A DNA stretch of 7,381 nt from Planctomycetota bacterium (GCA_029932425.1 JAOZQC010000154.1:1-7381), one strand, 5' to 3'. Numbered from the stretch's first letter, positions 1 to 6,602 are shown. Numbers and translations are program-made. Notes: generated from the sequence alone by a model not told the origin.

Positions 1-11
1 CCACGCGACCC

Positions 12-18
12 GGGGAGG
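12..18 (+). promoter_or_regulatory. Shine-Dalgarno site for the first kinase gene
   Basis: A strong purine run, GGGGAGG, lies six bases before the GTG at 25. It is the main reason for choosing that start, because the reading frame itself stays open leftward to the edge of the window. Confidence 0.6.
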
Positions 19-24
19 TGGTCC

Positions 25-1056
25 GTGTGGGATGAGCGTCTCCTGGCCCTTCTGAACACCCTCCCGGTGGGGGTCTTCGTGGTGGATGCCGCGGGCGTCC
101 TCCGGGAGGCGAACCGCCCGGGGCTCGCGCTCCTCAAGGTCGATCCGGAGGTGGTGGGGCGCCGGCCCCTCGCCGACCTGTTGCCCGACGAGGCGCTGGG
201 CCGGGCCCTGGCCGCCCCTCCCAACGGGGCGGTGCGCGTGAACCTCGCCCGGGGAGAGAGGGCCCTGCACGCCGAGGTGCGCCCGCTCCCGGGCGGCACG
301 GGGGAGGAGAAGCTCGTGGTCGTCCGGGACGTGACGGACCTCTCGCCCCTCATGGTCCTGCGCAAGAACTTCTTCTTCGACCTTCTCCACAAGCTCCGGA
401 CGCCGCTCACCACGATCGTGAGCGTCCTCTCCATGATGTCGAGCGGCCGGCTCGATCCCTCCACGGTGGACCTGGGGGAGATCACCTCCATGGGCGCCCG
501 CGAGGCGGAGCGGCTCACCGTGCTCCTCTCCCACCTGAAGGACCTCTTCCTGGTGGAGACGAACGCCCTGGAGGACGAGCTGGACATCGAGCCCGTTCCC
601 GTGGTGCCCTGCGTGATCGAGGTGGCGGGAACGTTCCGCGACCGCTTCGCGGCCCGGAACCAGGCGCTCGTGGAGAAGTACGCGGAAGGCACCGGCAAGG
701 CCTACGCGGACCGCGAGGTCCTGAAGCGGGTGCTGGACTCCGTGTTCCGGAACGCCCACCTCTACACCCCTTCCCGGGGCACCGTGATCGTCCGGACCCA
801 GCGCCTGCCGGGCCACGTGCGGATCCTCGTCCAGGACGACGGCCCCGGCATCCCGCGGGAGGACCTGGCCGGCCTGTTCCGGCGGTTTCGCCGGGGCCAG
901 GCCGAGTACGTCCGCTCGGTGGAGGGGGAGGGGCTCGGCCTCTACCTCGCGCGCCGGCTGCTCCTCGCCATGAACGGAACGATCCTCGTGGACTCCCGGC
1001 CGGGGGCCGGCACCGCGGTGGAGATCGCCCTGGAAGCCGCCGGAGAGGACGCGTGA
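25..1056 (+). CDS. PAS-domain sensor histidine kinase with Lys in the H-box (possibly kinase-impaired)
   Basis: A soluble 343-residue sensor histidine kinase of a two-component system. Residues ~8-105 look like a compact PAS domain (PVGVFVVDAAG, then a closing VVVRDVTD). Residues ~112-180 are the dimerisation/phosphoacceptor helices, with His122 in LLHKLRTPLTT. Residues ~195-338 are the ATP-binding domain: N-box Asn243 in RNAHLYTP, G1 box DDGPGIP (271-277), F-box LFRRF, and G2 box GEGLGLYLAR (301-310). The residue after the phospho-His is Lys123, where HisKA kinases have Glu or Asp as the general base, and the first N-box Asn is Ser239. These changes suggest weak autophosphorylation, while Thr126, needed for phosphatase activity, is kept. 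No transmembrane segment or signal peptide is visible, so it should be cytoplasmic. The start is GTG at 25, supported by a good Shine-Dalgarno site; because the frame is open to the left edge, a longer N-terminus cannot be excluded. Its stop overlaps the next start (GTGA). The family call is secure; ligand and partner are unknown. Confidence 0.9.
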   Translation: MWDERLLALLNTLPVGVFVVDAAGVLREANRPGLALLKVDPEVVGRRPLADLLPDEALGRALAAPPNGAVRVNLARGERALHAEVRPLPGGTGEEKLVVVRDVTDLSPLMVLRKNFFFDLLHKLRTPLTTIVSVLSMMSSGRLDPSTVDLGEITSMGAREAERLTVLLSHLKDLFLVETNALEDELDIEPVPVVPCVIEVAGTFRDRFAARNQALVEKYAEGTGKAYADREVLKRVLDSVFRNAHLYTPSRGTVIVRTQRLPGHVRILVQDDGPGIPREDLAGLFRRFRRGQAEYVRSVEGEGLGLYLARRLLLAMNGTILVDSRPGAGTAVEIALEAAGEDA

Positions 1057-2909
1057 CGGATCGGCCCCAGATCTTCCTGTGCGTGGACCCCGATCTGCTC
1101 GACGGGGAATCCCGCGCGCTCTTCGCGAGACACGGGATCGTCCGGGAGGCCGGGGCCGGGCGGCACCCGGATCCGGAGGCGGTGGGGCTCGGGGACATCG
1201 TGGTCGTCGGCGAGGAGGCGGCGGCCTCGGATCCCGGGAGCCCGGCCCGGCTCCGGGAGGAGACCGGCGCCTCCCTCCTCCTGCTGCGCCGCGACCCCGA
1301 GGGAATCCCGGAGGGGCTGGGCGTCTACGACGAGGTCGGTCTGGCCGGGGACCTCGAGGACCTGGACGCGCGCCTGCGGCTGCTCCTCAACTTCCGGAGC
1401 TGCTGGCGGAGGGCCGGGGACCTCGGGCTCGAGCCCGAGGACCTCCGGCGGGAGCTCTCCCTCTTCGACCTGGACCCCGGGCTGGTGGAGCCGCGGGGGC
1501 TCTCCACCCCGTGCCGGGTGTCGATCCAGCACCTGGTCGACGTGGAGGCCGTGACCCGGCAGCAGATGTCGATCTGCCGGCTCATGGGCACGGCCTACGC
1601 CACGTTCCTCTATGCTCCGCGCCCCGAGGGGCTTCCCGGCCCGGACGGCGGCGTCCTGAGCCCCACCGGCGTGCTCTCCCCCTACTGCGCCTACCTGAGC
1701 AGCCACGGCCAGGGGTGCCTGGATTCCGAGTTCGCCTGCTCGAAACGGACGTTCTTCGACCTGAAGCCCGTGGAAGGCACCTGCGCGGGAGGCATCCGCC
1801 TGTTCTCGGTCCCCATCTGCCTCTCCTTCGGGGGGATCACCTACCCCCTCTGCGCCACCACGGTGGCGGTGGGCGAGGTGCCGAAGAGGGAGGTGGTGGA
1901 GAAGATCGCCCGGGCCTTCGAGGTGCATCCGGAGATCCTGGGCCAGATGGGGGAGGAGTCGCGCTTCTGGATCCTGAACCCGGACAAGGCGGACGAGATC
2001 CAGGCCACCATCGCCAACCTGGCGGAGACCGTGTCCCGGGAGGTGAGCCACAAGTTCGGCACCGCTTTCCAGCTCTTCCGGGGCCTGCTCACCGACCGGG
2101 AGATCCGCCGCTCGGAGAAGCTCCTCGCGGAGAGCCACCGGGCCCTCGAGGCCTCCAACCGGAAGCTCAAGCTGAAGAACGAGGAGATCTACGAGGTGAC
2201 CCACGCGATCACCCACGATCTGCGCAAGCCGCTCTCGGGCCTCAAGTCCGCGATCACCATGCTCCGGAAGGGCTACCTGGGAGAGCTGGACGAGAAGCAG
2301 TTCGTGGCCGTGGACACCGCCCACGAGGCCACCAACTACATGCAGGCCCTGGTGGACGATCTCCTGGAGGCCGCCCGGCTGGAGACGGGCCGGAAGCTCA
2401 TGGAGGTGGAGGAGGTGGAGCTCGCCCCCCTCCTCGAGCGGATCCGCAAGCGCCTCCTCTACCAGCTCGAGGAGAAGGGCATCGACCTCGTCTTCCGGAA
2501 CCTCCCGGAGACGCTCGTCTGCGACGGGGCGGCGATCGAGAAGGTGCTCATGAACCTCATCGGCAACTCCGTCAGCTACATCGGGGACGGGGAGAAGCGG
2601 ATCACGGTGAGCGGGGAGACCCGCGGAGGGATGGTCCGGATCACCGTGGAGGACACGGGCATGGGGATCCCCGAGGACGCGATCCCGCTCATGTTCGAGA
2701 AGTTCCAGCGAGGCCGGAACGTGGCCGGCATCCGGGGCACGGGGCTCGGCCTGGCCATCGTGAAGGGCATCGTCGAGGCCCACGGAGGGAAGGTGGAAGT
2801 GGAGAGCGAGCTCGGCCGGGGGACCCGGATGACGATCGCCATCCCCCTGCGCGAGCCGGTGGGAGAAGTCCTGGAGCCGTCGCGGGGCGGCGAGGGAGGA
2901 GACCCGTGA
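1053..2909 (+). CDS. PocR-domain sensor histidine kinase with degenerate N-terminal receiver-like domain
   Basis: A soluble 618-residue multi-domain histidine kinase. Residues ~4-115 have the alternating strand/helix pattern of a response-regulator receiver, but the phospho-Asp position reads GDIVVVGEE (Gly53), strand 4 ends in Arg, and the strand-5 Lys is missing, so it looks like a pseudo-receiver. Residues ~155-300 resemble the PocR ligand-sensing domain: SPYCAYL, GQGCLDSEFAC, GTCAGGIRLFSVPI, then ITYPLCATTVAVGEVP, with cysteines 175, 212, 222, 229, 244, 256 and 267. PocR domains sense small molecules in propanediol-type regulators; the ligand here is unknown. A coiled coil (~346-380) joins them to the kinase core: His388 in THDLRKPLSG, N-box NLIGN (501-505), G1 EDTGMGIP (533-540), F-box FEKF (548-551), G2 RGTGLGLAIV (561-570). 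The ATP site is fully conserved. The H-box has Lys392 instead of the Thr/Asn linked to phosphatase activity. It starts at a GTG overlapping the previous stop by 4 nt, with GGAGAGGA (1042-1049) just upstream. Confidence 0.92.
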   Translation: MTDRPQIFLCVDPDLLDGESRALFARHGIVREAGAGRHPDPEAVGLGDIVVVGEEAAASDPGSPARLREETGASLLLLRRDPEGIPEGLGVYDEVGLAGDLEDLDARLRLLLNFRSCWRRAGDLGLEPEDLRRELSLFDLDPGLVEPRGLSTPCRVSIQHLVDVEAVTRQQMSICRLMGTAYATFLYAPRPEGLPGPDGGVLSPTGVLSPYCAYLSSHGQGCLDSEFACSKRTFFDLKPVEGTCAGGIRLFSVPICLSFGGITYPLCATTVAVGEVPKREVVEKIARAFEVHPEILGQMGEESRFWILNPDKADEIQATIANLAETVSREVSHKFGTAFQLFRGLLTDREIRRSEKLLAESHRALEASNRKLKLKNEEIYEVTHAITHDLRKPLSGLKSAITMLRKGYLGELDEKQFVAVDTAHEATNYMQALVDDLLEAARLETGRKLMEVEEVELAPLLERIRKRLLYQLEEKGIDLVFRNLPETLVCDGAAIEKVLMNLIGNSVSYIGDGEKRITVSGETRGGMVRITVEDTGMGIPEDAIPLMFEKFQRGRNVAGIRGTGLGLAIVKGIVEAHGGKVEVESELGRGTRMTIAIPLREPVGEVLEPSRGGEGGDP

Positions 2910-2926
2910 ACCCCGCCCCGGCCCCC

Positions 2927-2946
2927 GGTCCGGAGATCCCCGGACC
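2927..2946 (+). terminator. Small GC hairpin in the 80-nt gap between kinase genes; possible weak terminator or attenuator
   Basis: GGTCCGG at 2927-2933 and CCGGACC at 2940-2946 form a perfect 7-bp stem around a 6-nt loop, followed by CCTTT. The T tract is too short for a confident intrinsic terminator. It sits in the only real gap of the operon, so partial attenuation, RNA processing or chance in GC-rich DNA are all possible. A second small fold, CCCC (2958-2961) with GGGG (2966-2969) around GAAC, lies just before the next ribosome-binding site. No convincing promoter was found in the gap. Confidence 0.25.
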
Positions 2947-2981
2947 CTTTGCGCTAACCCCGAACGGGGGAAGAGGTCGAT

Positions 2982-2987
2982 AGGAAG
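2982..2987 (+). promoter_or_regulatory. Probable Shine-Dalgarno site for the hybrid kinase gene
   Basis: AGGAAG lies just before the ATG at 2990, with short spacing (four bases after AGGA). A second option is GCGAGG at 3006-3011, five bases before an in-frame ATG at 3017. That start would give a protein opening MTDAPDRVLVVDDD, typical of a receiver N-terminus. The choice between the two starts changes only nine residues. Confidence 0.4.
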
Positions 2988-2989
2988 AG

Positions 2990-4690
2990 ATGAACCTGTC
3001 CGCCCGCGAGGCCTCGATGACGGATGCTCCCGACCGAGTCCTGGTCGTCGACGACGATCCGTCGATCCGGAAGCTGCTCGCCTCCGCGCTCGAAGGGGAG
3101 CGCGTCCAGGCGGCGGCCGTGGAATCGGCGGAAGCGGCGCTCTCCCGCCTCCGGGCCGGGGAGGAGTGGGACCTCGTCATCACCGACCTCCGCATGGGGG
3201 AGATGACGGGCGAGATGCTCATCGAGAAGCTCGCCGAGGAGCATCCCCGGGTCGACGTGATGGTGATCACCGGCCACCCCTCCTTCGAATCCGCCCGCAC
3301 CGCGCTCCGGCTCCACGTGCGGGAGTACCTGGAGAAGCCCATCCGCGACGTGGAGGAGTTCCGCAGGTCCGTGATGCGGGTCCTGGAGGACCGCCGGCGG
3401 CGGATGGAGACCGCCCGCCAGCTCAAGCGTCTCACGGAGCAGAACCGGGAGCTGGAGACCCAGAAGAGCCTCCTCGCGAGGAAGATCGGGATCACCCAGA
3501 GGAACCTCCGGGAGCAGATGCGCACGCTCCACCGCTCGCGCGAGGTCTTCTACACCGATCTGTCCCGGGTCATGGCGATCCTCGAGAACCTGGTGGACGG
3601 GATCGTCTTCACCGACCCCCTGGGCAAGGTCATCCTCCTGAACCCCGCCGCGGGGGACATGCTGGGCGTTCCCGTGTTCACGGCCATGGGAAAGCCCCTC
3701 TCCCGGGTGGGCGGGGATCCCGTCCTGGCGAGCCTCCTCGCCGCGCACCGCGCCATGGATCTCTCCGAGGACGGCGTGCAGGTGGACCTCTCCCGGAAGC
3801 GCGAAGACGGGACGGAAGGACACTACTCCATCCACACGAAGCCCATCCGCGACTTCCAGGGAAAGGTGTCGGGGGACCTGACCCTGATCCGCGACGTGTC
3901 GATCCGGAAGAAGACCCAGCACCTGAAGAACCAGTTCCTCTCCATCGTGGCCCACGAGCTCCGGACGCCGCTCACCACGATCAAGGCCTTCGCCACCATC
4001 CTCTCCCGGGGCATCTACGGAAGCCTCGAGGAGGACCAGGCCATGATGGTCCGGAACATCCTCTCGCAGTCGGATCGGCTGGGCCACGAGATCGACAAGA
4101 TCATCAACCTCGGCCGGATGGAATCGGAGGACTTCAGCCCGGACCTCGCTCCCGTCGCCGTCTCCCGGATCATGGGACGCCTCGCCAAGCCCTTCCAGAT
4201 CGAGGCCGGGGAGAAGGGGATCGAGCTCGTGGTCCGGGACGAGTCCGAGGGGGCCGTCATCCACGCCGACGCCCGCGACATCCAGAGGGCCCTGCGGGCG
4301 CTCGTGGAGAACGCGATCAAGTTCACGCCGGAGGGGGGCTCGGTGGAGGTCCGCGCCGTGAACCGGGAGGAATCGGTGGTCTTCGAGGTGAAGGACGACG
4401 GCATCGGCATCGCGCCTCAGGACCACCTCGTGATCTTCGAGAAGTTCATCCAGCTCGAGAACCCTCTCACCCGGAAGTACGGAGGCTCCGGCCTCGGACT
4501 GAGCTTCGCCCTCGAGATCGTGAGGGCCCACGGATCGCGGATCGAGGTGGAGAGCGAGCTCGGGAAGGGAGCCACGTTCCGCTTCCGCATCCCTCGTATA
4601 CCGGAAGAGGCCCTGGCCGGGGTCTCGACCGGCGGTAAGGCCCCGGTCATGGAGATGGAGACCGACAGCACGGAGACCAGTCAATCATGA
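2990..4690 (+). CDS. Hybrid sensor histidine kinase: N-terminal receiver, coiled coil, PAS, HisKA, HATPase
   Basis: A soluble 566-residue 'inverted' hybrid kinase in which the receiver comes first. Receiver, ~15-130: acidic pocket DDD (21-23), phospho-acceptor Asp66 in VITDLRM, Thr94 in VITG, Lys116 in EKP, so it looks active. A charged helical region, ~130-195, is a probable coiled coil that could pass receiver state to the kinase. PAS domain, ~195-305: MAILENLVDGIVFTDPLG, ending LTLIRDVSIRKK. Kinase core: His322 in the textbook H-box AHELRTPLTTI, Asn441 in VENAIKFTP, G1 DDGIGIAP (469-476), F-box FEKF, G2 GGSGLGLSFAL (498-508). The residues needed for autophosphorylation are present. No membrane segment is seen. 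The receiver may be phosphorylated by the kinases encoded just upstream, making this a relay node, or by its own His; neither can be decided from sequence. It overlaps the next gene by 4 nt (ATGA). An in-frame ATG at 3017 is an alternative start. Confidence 0.92.
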   Translation: MNLSAREASMTDAPDRVLVVDDDPSIRKLLASALEGERVQAAAVESAEAALSRLRAGEEWDLVITDLRMGEMTGEMLIEKLAEEHPRVDVMVITGHPSFESARTALRLHVREYLEKPIRDVEEFRRSVMRVLEDRRRRMETARQLKRLTEQNRELETQKSLLARKIGITQRNLREQMRTLHRSREVFYTDLSRVMAILENLVDGIVFTDPLGKVILLNPAAGDMLGVPVFTAMGKPLSRVGGDPVLASLLAAHRAMDLSEDGVQVDLSRKREDGTEGHYSIHTKPIRDFQGKVSGDLTLIRDVSIRKKTQHLKNQFLSIVAHELRTPLTTIKAFATILSRGIYGSLEEDQAMMVRNILSQSDRLGHEIDKIINLGRMESEDFSPDLAPVAVSRIMGRLAKPFQIEAGEKGIELVVRDESEGAVIHADARDIQRALRALVENAIKFTPEGGSVEVRAVNREESVVFEVKDDGIGIAPQDHLVIFEKFIQLENPLTRKYGGSGLGLSFALEIVRAHGSRIEVESELGKGATFRFRIPRIPEEALAGVSTGGKAPVMEMETDSTETSQS

Positions 4691-5076
4691 GCACGCAGAA
4701 GATCCTGATCGTCGACGACGAGAAACTGATCCTGATCTCGACCAGGATCGTTCTCGAATCCGTCGGGTACACCGTGATCACCGCGGCAAGCGGCGAGGAG
4801 GCCCTCGCCCGGGCCGTGGAGGAGAGGCCCGGCCTGATCCTGCTCGACATCATGATGCCTGGCATCGACGGCTGGGAGACGCTCTCCCGGCTGAAGGACA
4901 ACCCGGAGTCCCGGGAGATCCCGGTGATCATCTTCACGGCCCGGGAGCACTCCAGGGGCCGCCAGCTCGCCCGCGAGATGGGGGCCGCGGACTACTTCCA
5001 GAAACCCTTCGAGCCCGACGAGCTGATCGCCATCGTCGAGGAGCACCTCGTCACCCAGGATGTCCCGGCCCGCTGA
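4687..5076 (+). CDS. Stand-alone CheY-like response regulator receiver
   Basis: A 129-residue single-domain receiver with no output domain. All key residues are present: Asp10-Asp11 in LIVDDEK, phospho-acceptor Asp54 in LILLDIMMPGIDG, Thr84 in IIFTA, and Lys106 in FQKPFEP. The domain is complete through the last helix (LIAIVEEHL), so the gene is not a truncated fusion. Such receivers act by protein-protein contact or as phosphotransfer intermediates. Its ATG overlaps the stop of the hybrid kinase gene (ATGA), and its 3' end overlaps the HD-GYP gene by 17 nt. The natural reading, by inference, is that it takes phosphate from one or more of the three kinases and acts on the HD-GYP protein. GGAG at 4672-4675 is a distant Shine-Dalgarno site; translational coupling to the upstream gene probably matters more. 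Confidence 0.95.
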   Translation: MSTQKILIVDDEKLILISTRIVLESVGYTVITAASGEEALARAVEERPGLILLDIMMPGIDGWETLSRLKDNPESREIPVIIFTAREHSRGRQLAREMGAADYFQKPFEPDELIAIVEEHLVTQDVPAR

Positions 5077-6547
5077 GACCATCCCGGACAGCGTGGACCC
5101 GGACGCGCTCCTGGTCCGCCCCGCCAGGGACCGCACCCAGAAGCTGGGGCGGCGCCTGGTGAGCCACTTCTACCTGGTGGCCAAGACCGCGGCCATGTTC
5201 GACTTCTCGAACGTGAACGCCCGGGAAGCCCTGTCCACCTTCCTCGCCACGCTCGACGAGCTGCTCTCCGTGGAACCCGAGGTGACGCTGCAGGTGGCAT
5301 CGGACTGCGTCTTCGTGAACGAGAGCCGCCTGAAGATCGACTTCGAGGGATTCGCGTCCTTCAAGTACGCCATCGAGGCCTTCAACGACCGGGACATCGG
5401 GGCCGTGACCTTCGCCCGCGGCGTTTCCGAGGAGGATCTCACCGTCTTCCTCCGCCTCTGGATCGAGAACGACCGGTCCGTCGCCGAGCCGCGCCACCGG
5501 ATCCGGCGCGGGCTGGAGGCGGCCGGGATCGACCGCATCGAGCTGGAGGAGTCCCGGGCCCTCCCGGAGACGGTCACCCGGAAGACGGAAGGGGAGCGCG
5601 AGACCTCCCTGAACACCTATTTCAAGGCCATCTTCGTGGCGAAGCAGTTCATGGAGGACTTCCACGGCCGGCGGACCCGCTACCTCCAGAAGGCCCGGCG
5701 CCTCGTCCACTCCATCGTGGACATCATCGCCCAGGACGAGTCGACCCTGCTCGCCCTCACCCAGATCAAGAACTTCGACGAATTCCTGTTCACGCACAGC
5801 GCCAACGTCTGCGTGCTCTCCGTCTCCCTGGGCCAGAACCTCGGCCTGGACAAGGTGCTCCTCGGCGCCCTCGGTCTCGCCGCCCTCACCCACGACGTGG
5901 GCATGATGGAGATCCCGAAGGGGCTCTTCGAGCGCCGGGACAGCCTCTTGCCGGAAGAGCGGCTCGCCTACGAGCGGCACCCGGCCGCGGGCGTCCAGGC
6001 CATCCTCAAGTCCCAGGGCGTGTCCGACGTCTCCATCCGGTGCGCCCTGGTGGCCTTCGAGCACCATCTCAACGAGGACTACTCCGGCTTTCCCTCCCGC
6101 GTCTATCAGCGCCCCCGGAGCCTTCTCTCCCGGATCGTGGCGATCTGCGACTTCTACGACACCATCACCACCCCCGGCTCCGAGGACGACCGCGTCTTCT
6201 CGCCCGAGGAGGCCCTCCGCCTCATGGCCCACGAGGGCAGCGACGTGTTCAATCCCCTGCTCGTGAAGGTGTTCATCAACACCATCGGCACCTACCCCCT
6301 CGGCACCCTCGTGCGCCTGGACACGGGGGAGATCGGGATCATCCACCGCCGGGCCGTGGAGGGTTCGGCCGCCGCGAGACCCCTGGTGAAGCTCATCGCC
6401 GACGAGCTGGGCATGCCCATCCCCCACGAGGTGGTGGACCTCAACGAGTGGGACGCGGAGCGCGACCGCTACCGCCGCTCGATCGCGGAGACCATCTCCC
6501 CCTCGGACTACTTCGACGAGGCCCAGGAGTTCATCGACCTCCTGTGA
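5060..6547 (+). CDS. HD-GYP-family protein with variant motifs and unnamed N-terminal region
   Basis: A 495-residue cytoplasmic protein whose C-terminal half is an HD-GYP domain, a family that hydrolyses cyclic di-GMP. Metal-ligand candidates are His246 (FTHSANV), His278-Asp279 (LTHDVGMMEIP), His307 (ERHPAAG), His335-His336 (FEHHLNED) and Asp364 (CDFYDT). Several signature positions differ: the HDxGK Lys is Met282, GYP is GFP (343-345), the Gly after the motif Asp is Tyr341, and the usual R-x-Y after the 'D-x-Y-D' motif is replaced by GSEDDRVF. The metal site therefore looks intact, but substrate contacts may be altered. Residues ~1-185 match no domain I can name; they contain EVTLQVASDCVFVNESRLKI and look like a folded alpha/beta region. 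Residues ~405-480 (YPLGTLVRLDTGEIGIIHR) form the beta-rich tail common in long HD-GYP relatives. The start at 5060 lies inside the receiver gene with only a distant GAGGAG (5038-5043); GTG at 5093 is an in-frame alternative. It is probably the output of this operon. Confidence 0.9.
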   Translation: MSRPAETIPDSVDPDALLVRPARDRTQKLGRRLVSHFYLVAKTAAMFDFSNVNAREALSTFLATLDELLSVEPEVTLQVASDCVFVNESRLKIDFEGFASFKYAIEAFNDRDIGAVTFARGVSEEDLTVFLRLWIENDRSVAEPRHRIRRGLEAAGIDRIELEESRALPETVTRKTEGERETSLNTYFKAIFVAKQFMEDFHGRRTRYLQKARRLVHSIVDIIAQDESTLLALTQIKNFDEFLFTHSANVCVLSVSLGQNLGLDKVLLGALGLAALTHDVGMMEIPKGLFERRDSLLPEERLAYERHPAAGVQAILKSQGVSDVSIRCALVAFEHHLNEDYSGFPSRVYQRPRSLLSRIVAICDFYDTITTPGSEDDRVFSPEEALRLMAHEGSDVFNPLLVKVFINTIGTYPLGTLVRLDTGEIGIIHRRAVEGSAAARPLVKLIADELGMPIPHEVVDLNEWDAERDRYRRSIAETISPSDYFDEAQEFIDLL

Positions 6548-6552
6548 GGGGC

Positions 6553-6589
6553 CGCCCGCCCCCCCTTTCCCTTCGGTGGGCGCCTCTTT
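6553..6589 (+). terminator. Candidate intrinsic terminator at the end of the operon
   Basis: CGCCCGCC (6553-6560) pairs with GGTGGGCG (6575-6582) as an 8-bp stem with one G-U pair and a 14-nt pyrimidine loop, followed by CCTCTTT. It begins six bases after the HD-GYP stop, where a terminator is expected between convergent genes. The T run is short and the loop large, so this is only moderately convincing. No clear separate terminator was found for the minus-strand gene. Confidence 0.35.
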
Positions 6590-6602
6590 CCCGCGAGGGG
6601 TG

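Noticed and set aside
1..35. Possible tail of an upstream gene ending at TGA 33-35, overlapping the first kinase start
   Set aside because: The frame is open to the left edge and overlapping genes are common here, but about ten codons are too little to support a gene.
942..2783. Long minus-strand open frame of 613 codons opposite the PocR kinase
   Set aside because: It is antisense to a gene with clear kinase motifs, its protein is a low-complexity His/Leu/Glu/Pro-rich string typical of the complement of GC-rich codons, and it matches no family.
2939..2953. Sigma-54 type promoter around TTTGC before the hybrid kinase gene
   Set aside because: The required GG is absent at the correct distance upstream of the GC, and no sigma-70 pair with suitable spacing is present either.
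2954..4684. Long minus-strand open frame opposite the hybrid kinase
   Set aside because: It has the same antisense composition pattern; the plus strand encodes an unmistakable receiver-PAS-kinase protein.
4687..5100. Frameshift splitting a fused receiver-HD-GYP gene
   Set aside because: The receiver domain is complete through its final helix and the downstream protein has its own start and its own N-terminal region, so two genes are the simpler reading.
5051..6427. Long minus-strand open frame opposite the HD-GYP gene
   Set aside because: It is a composition artefact of GC-rich coding DNA; the plus-strand frame carries conserved HD-domain motifs.
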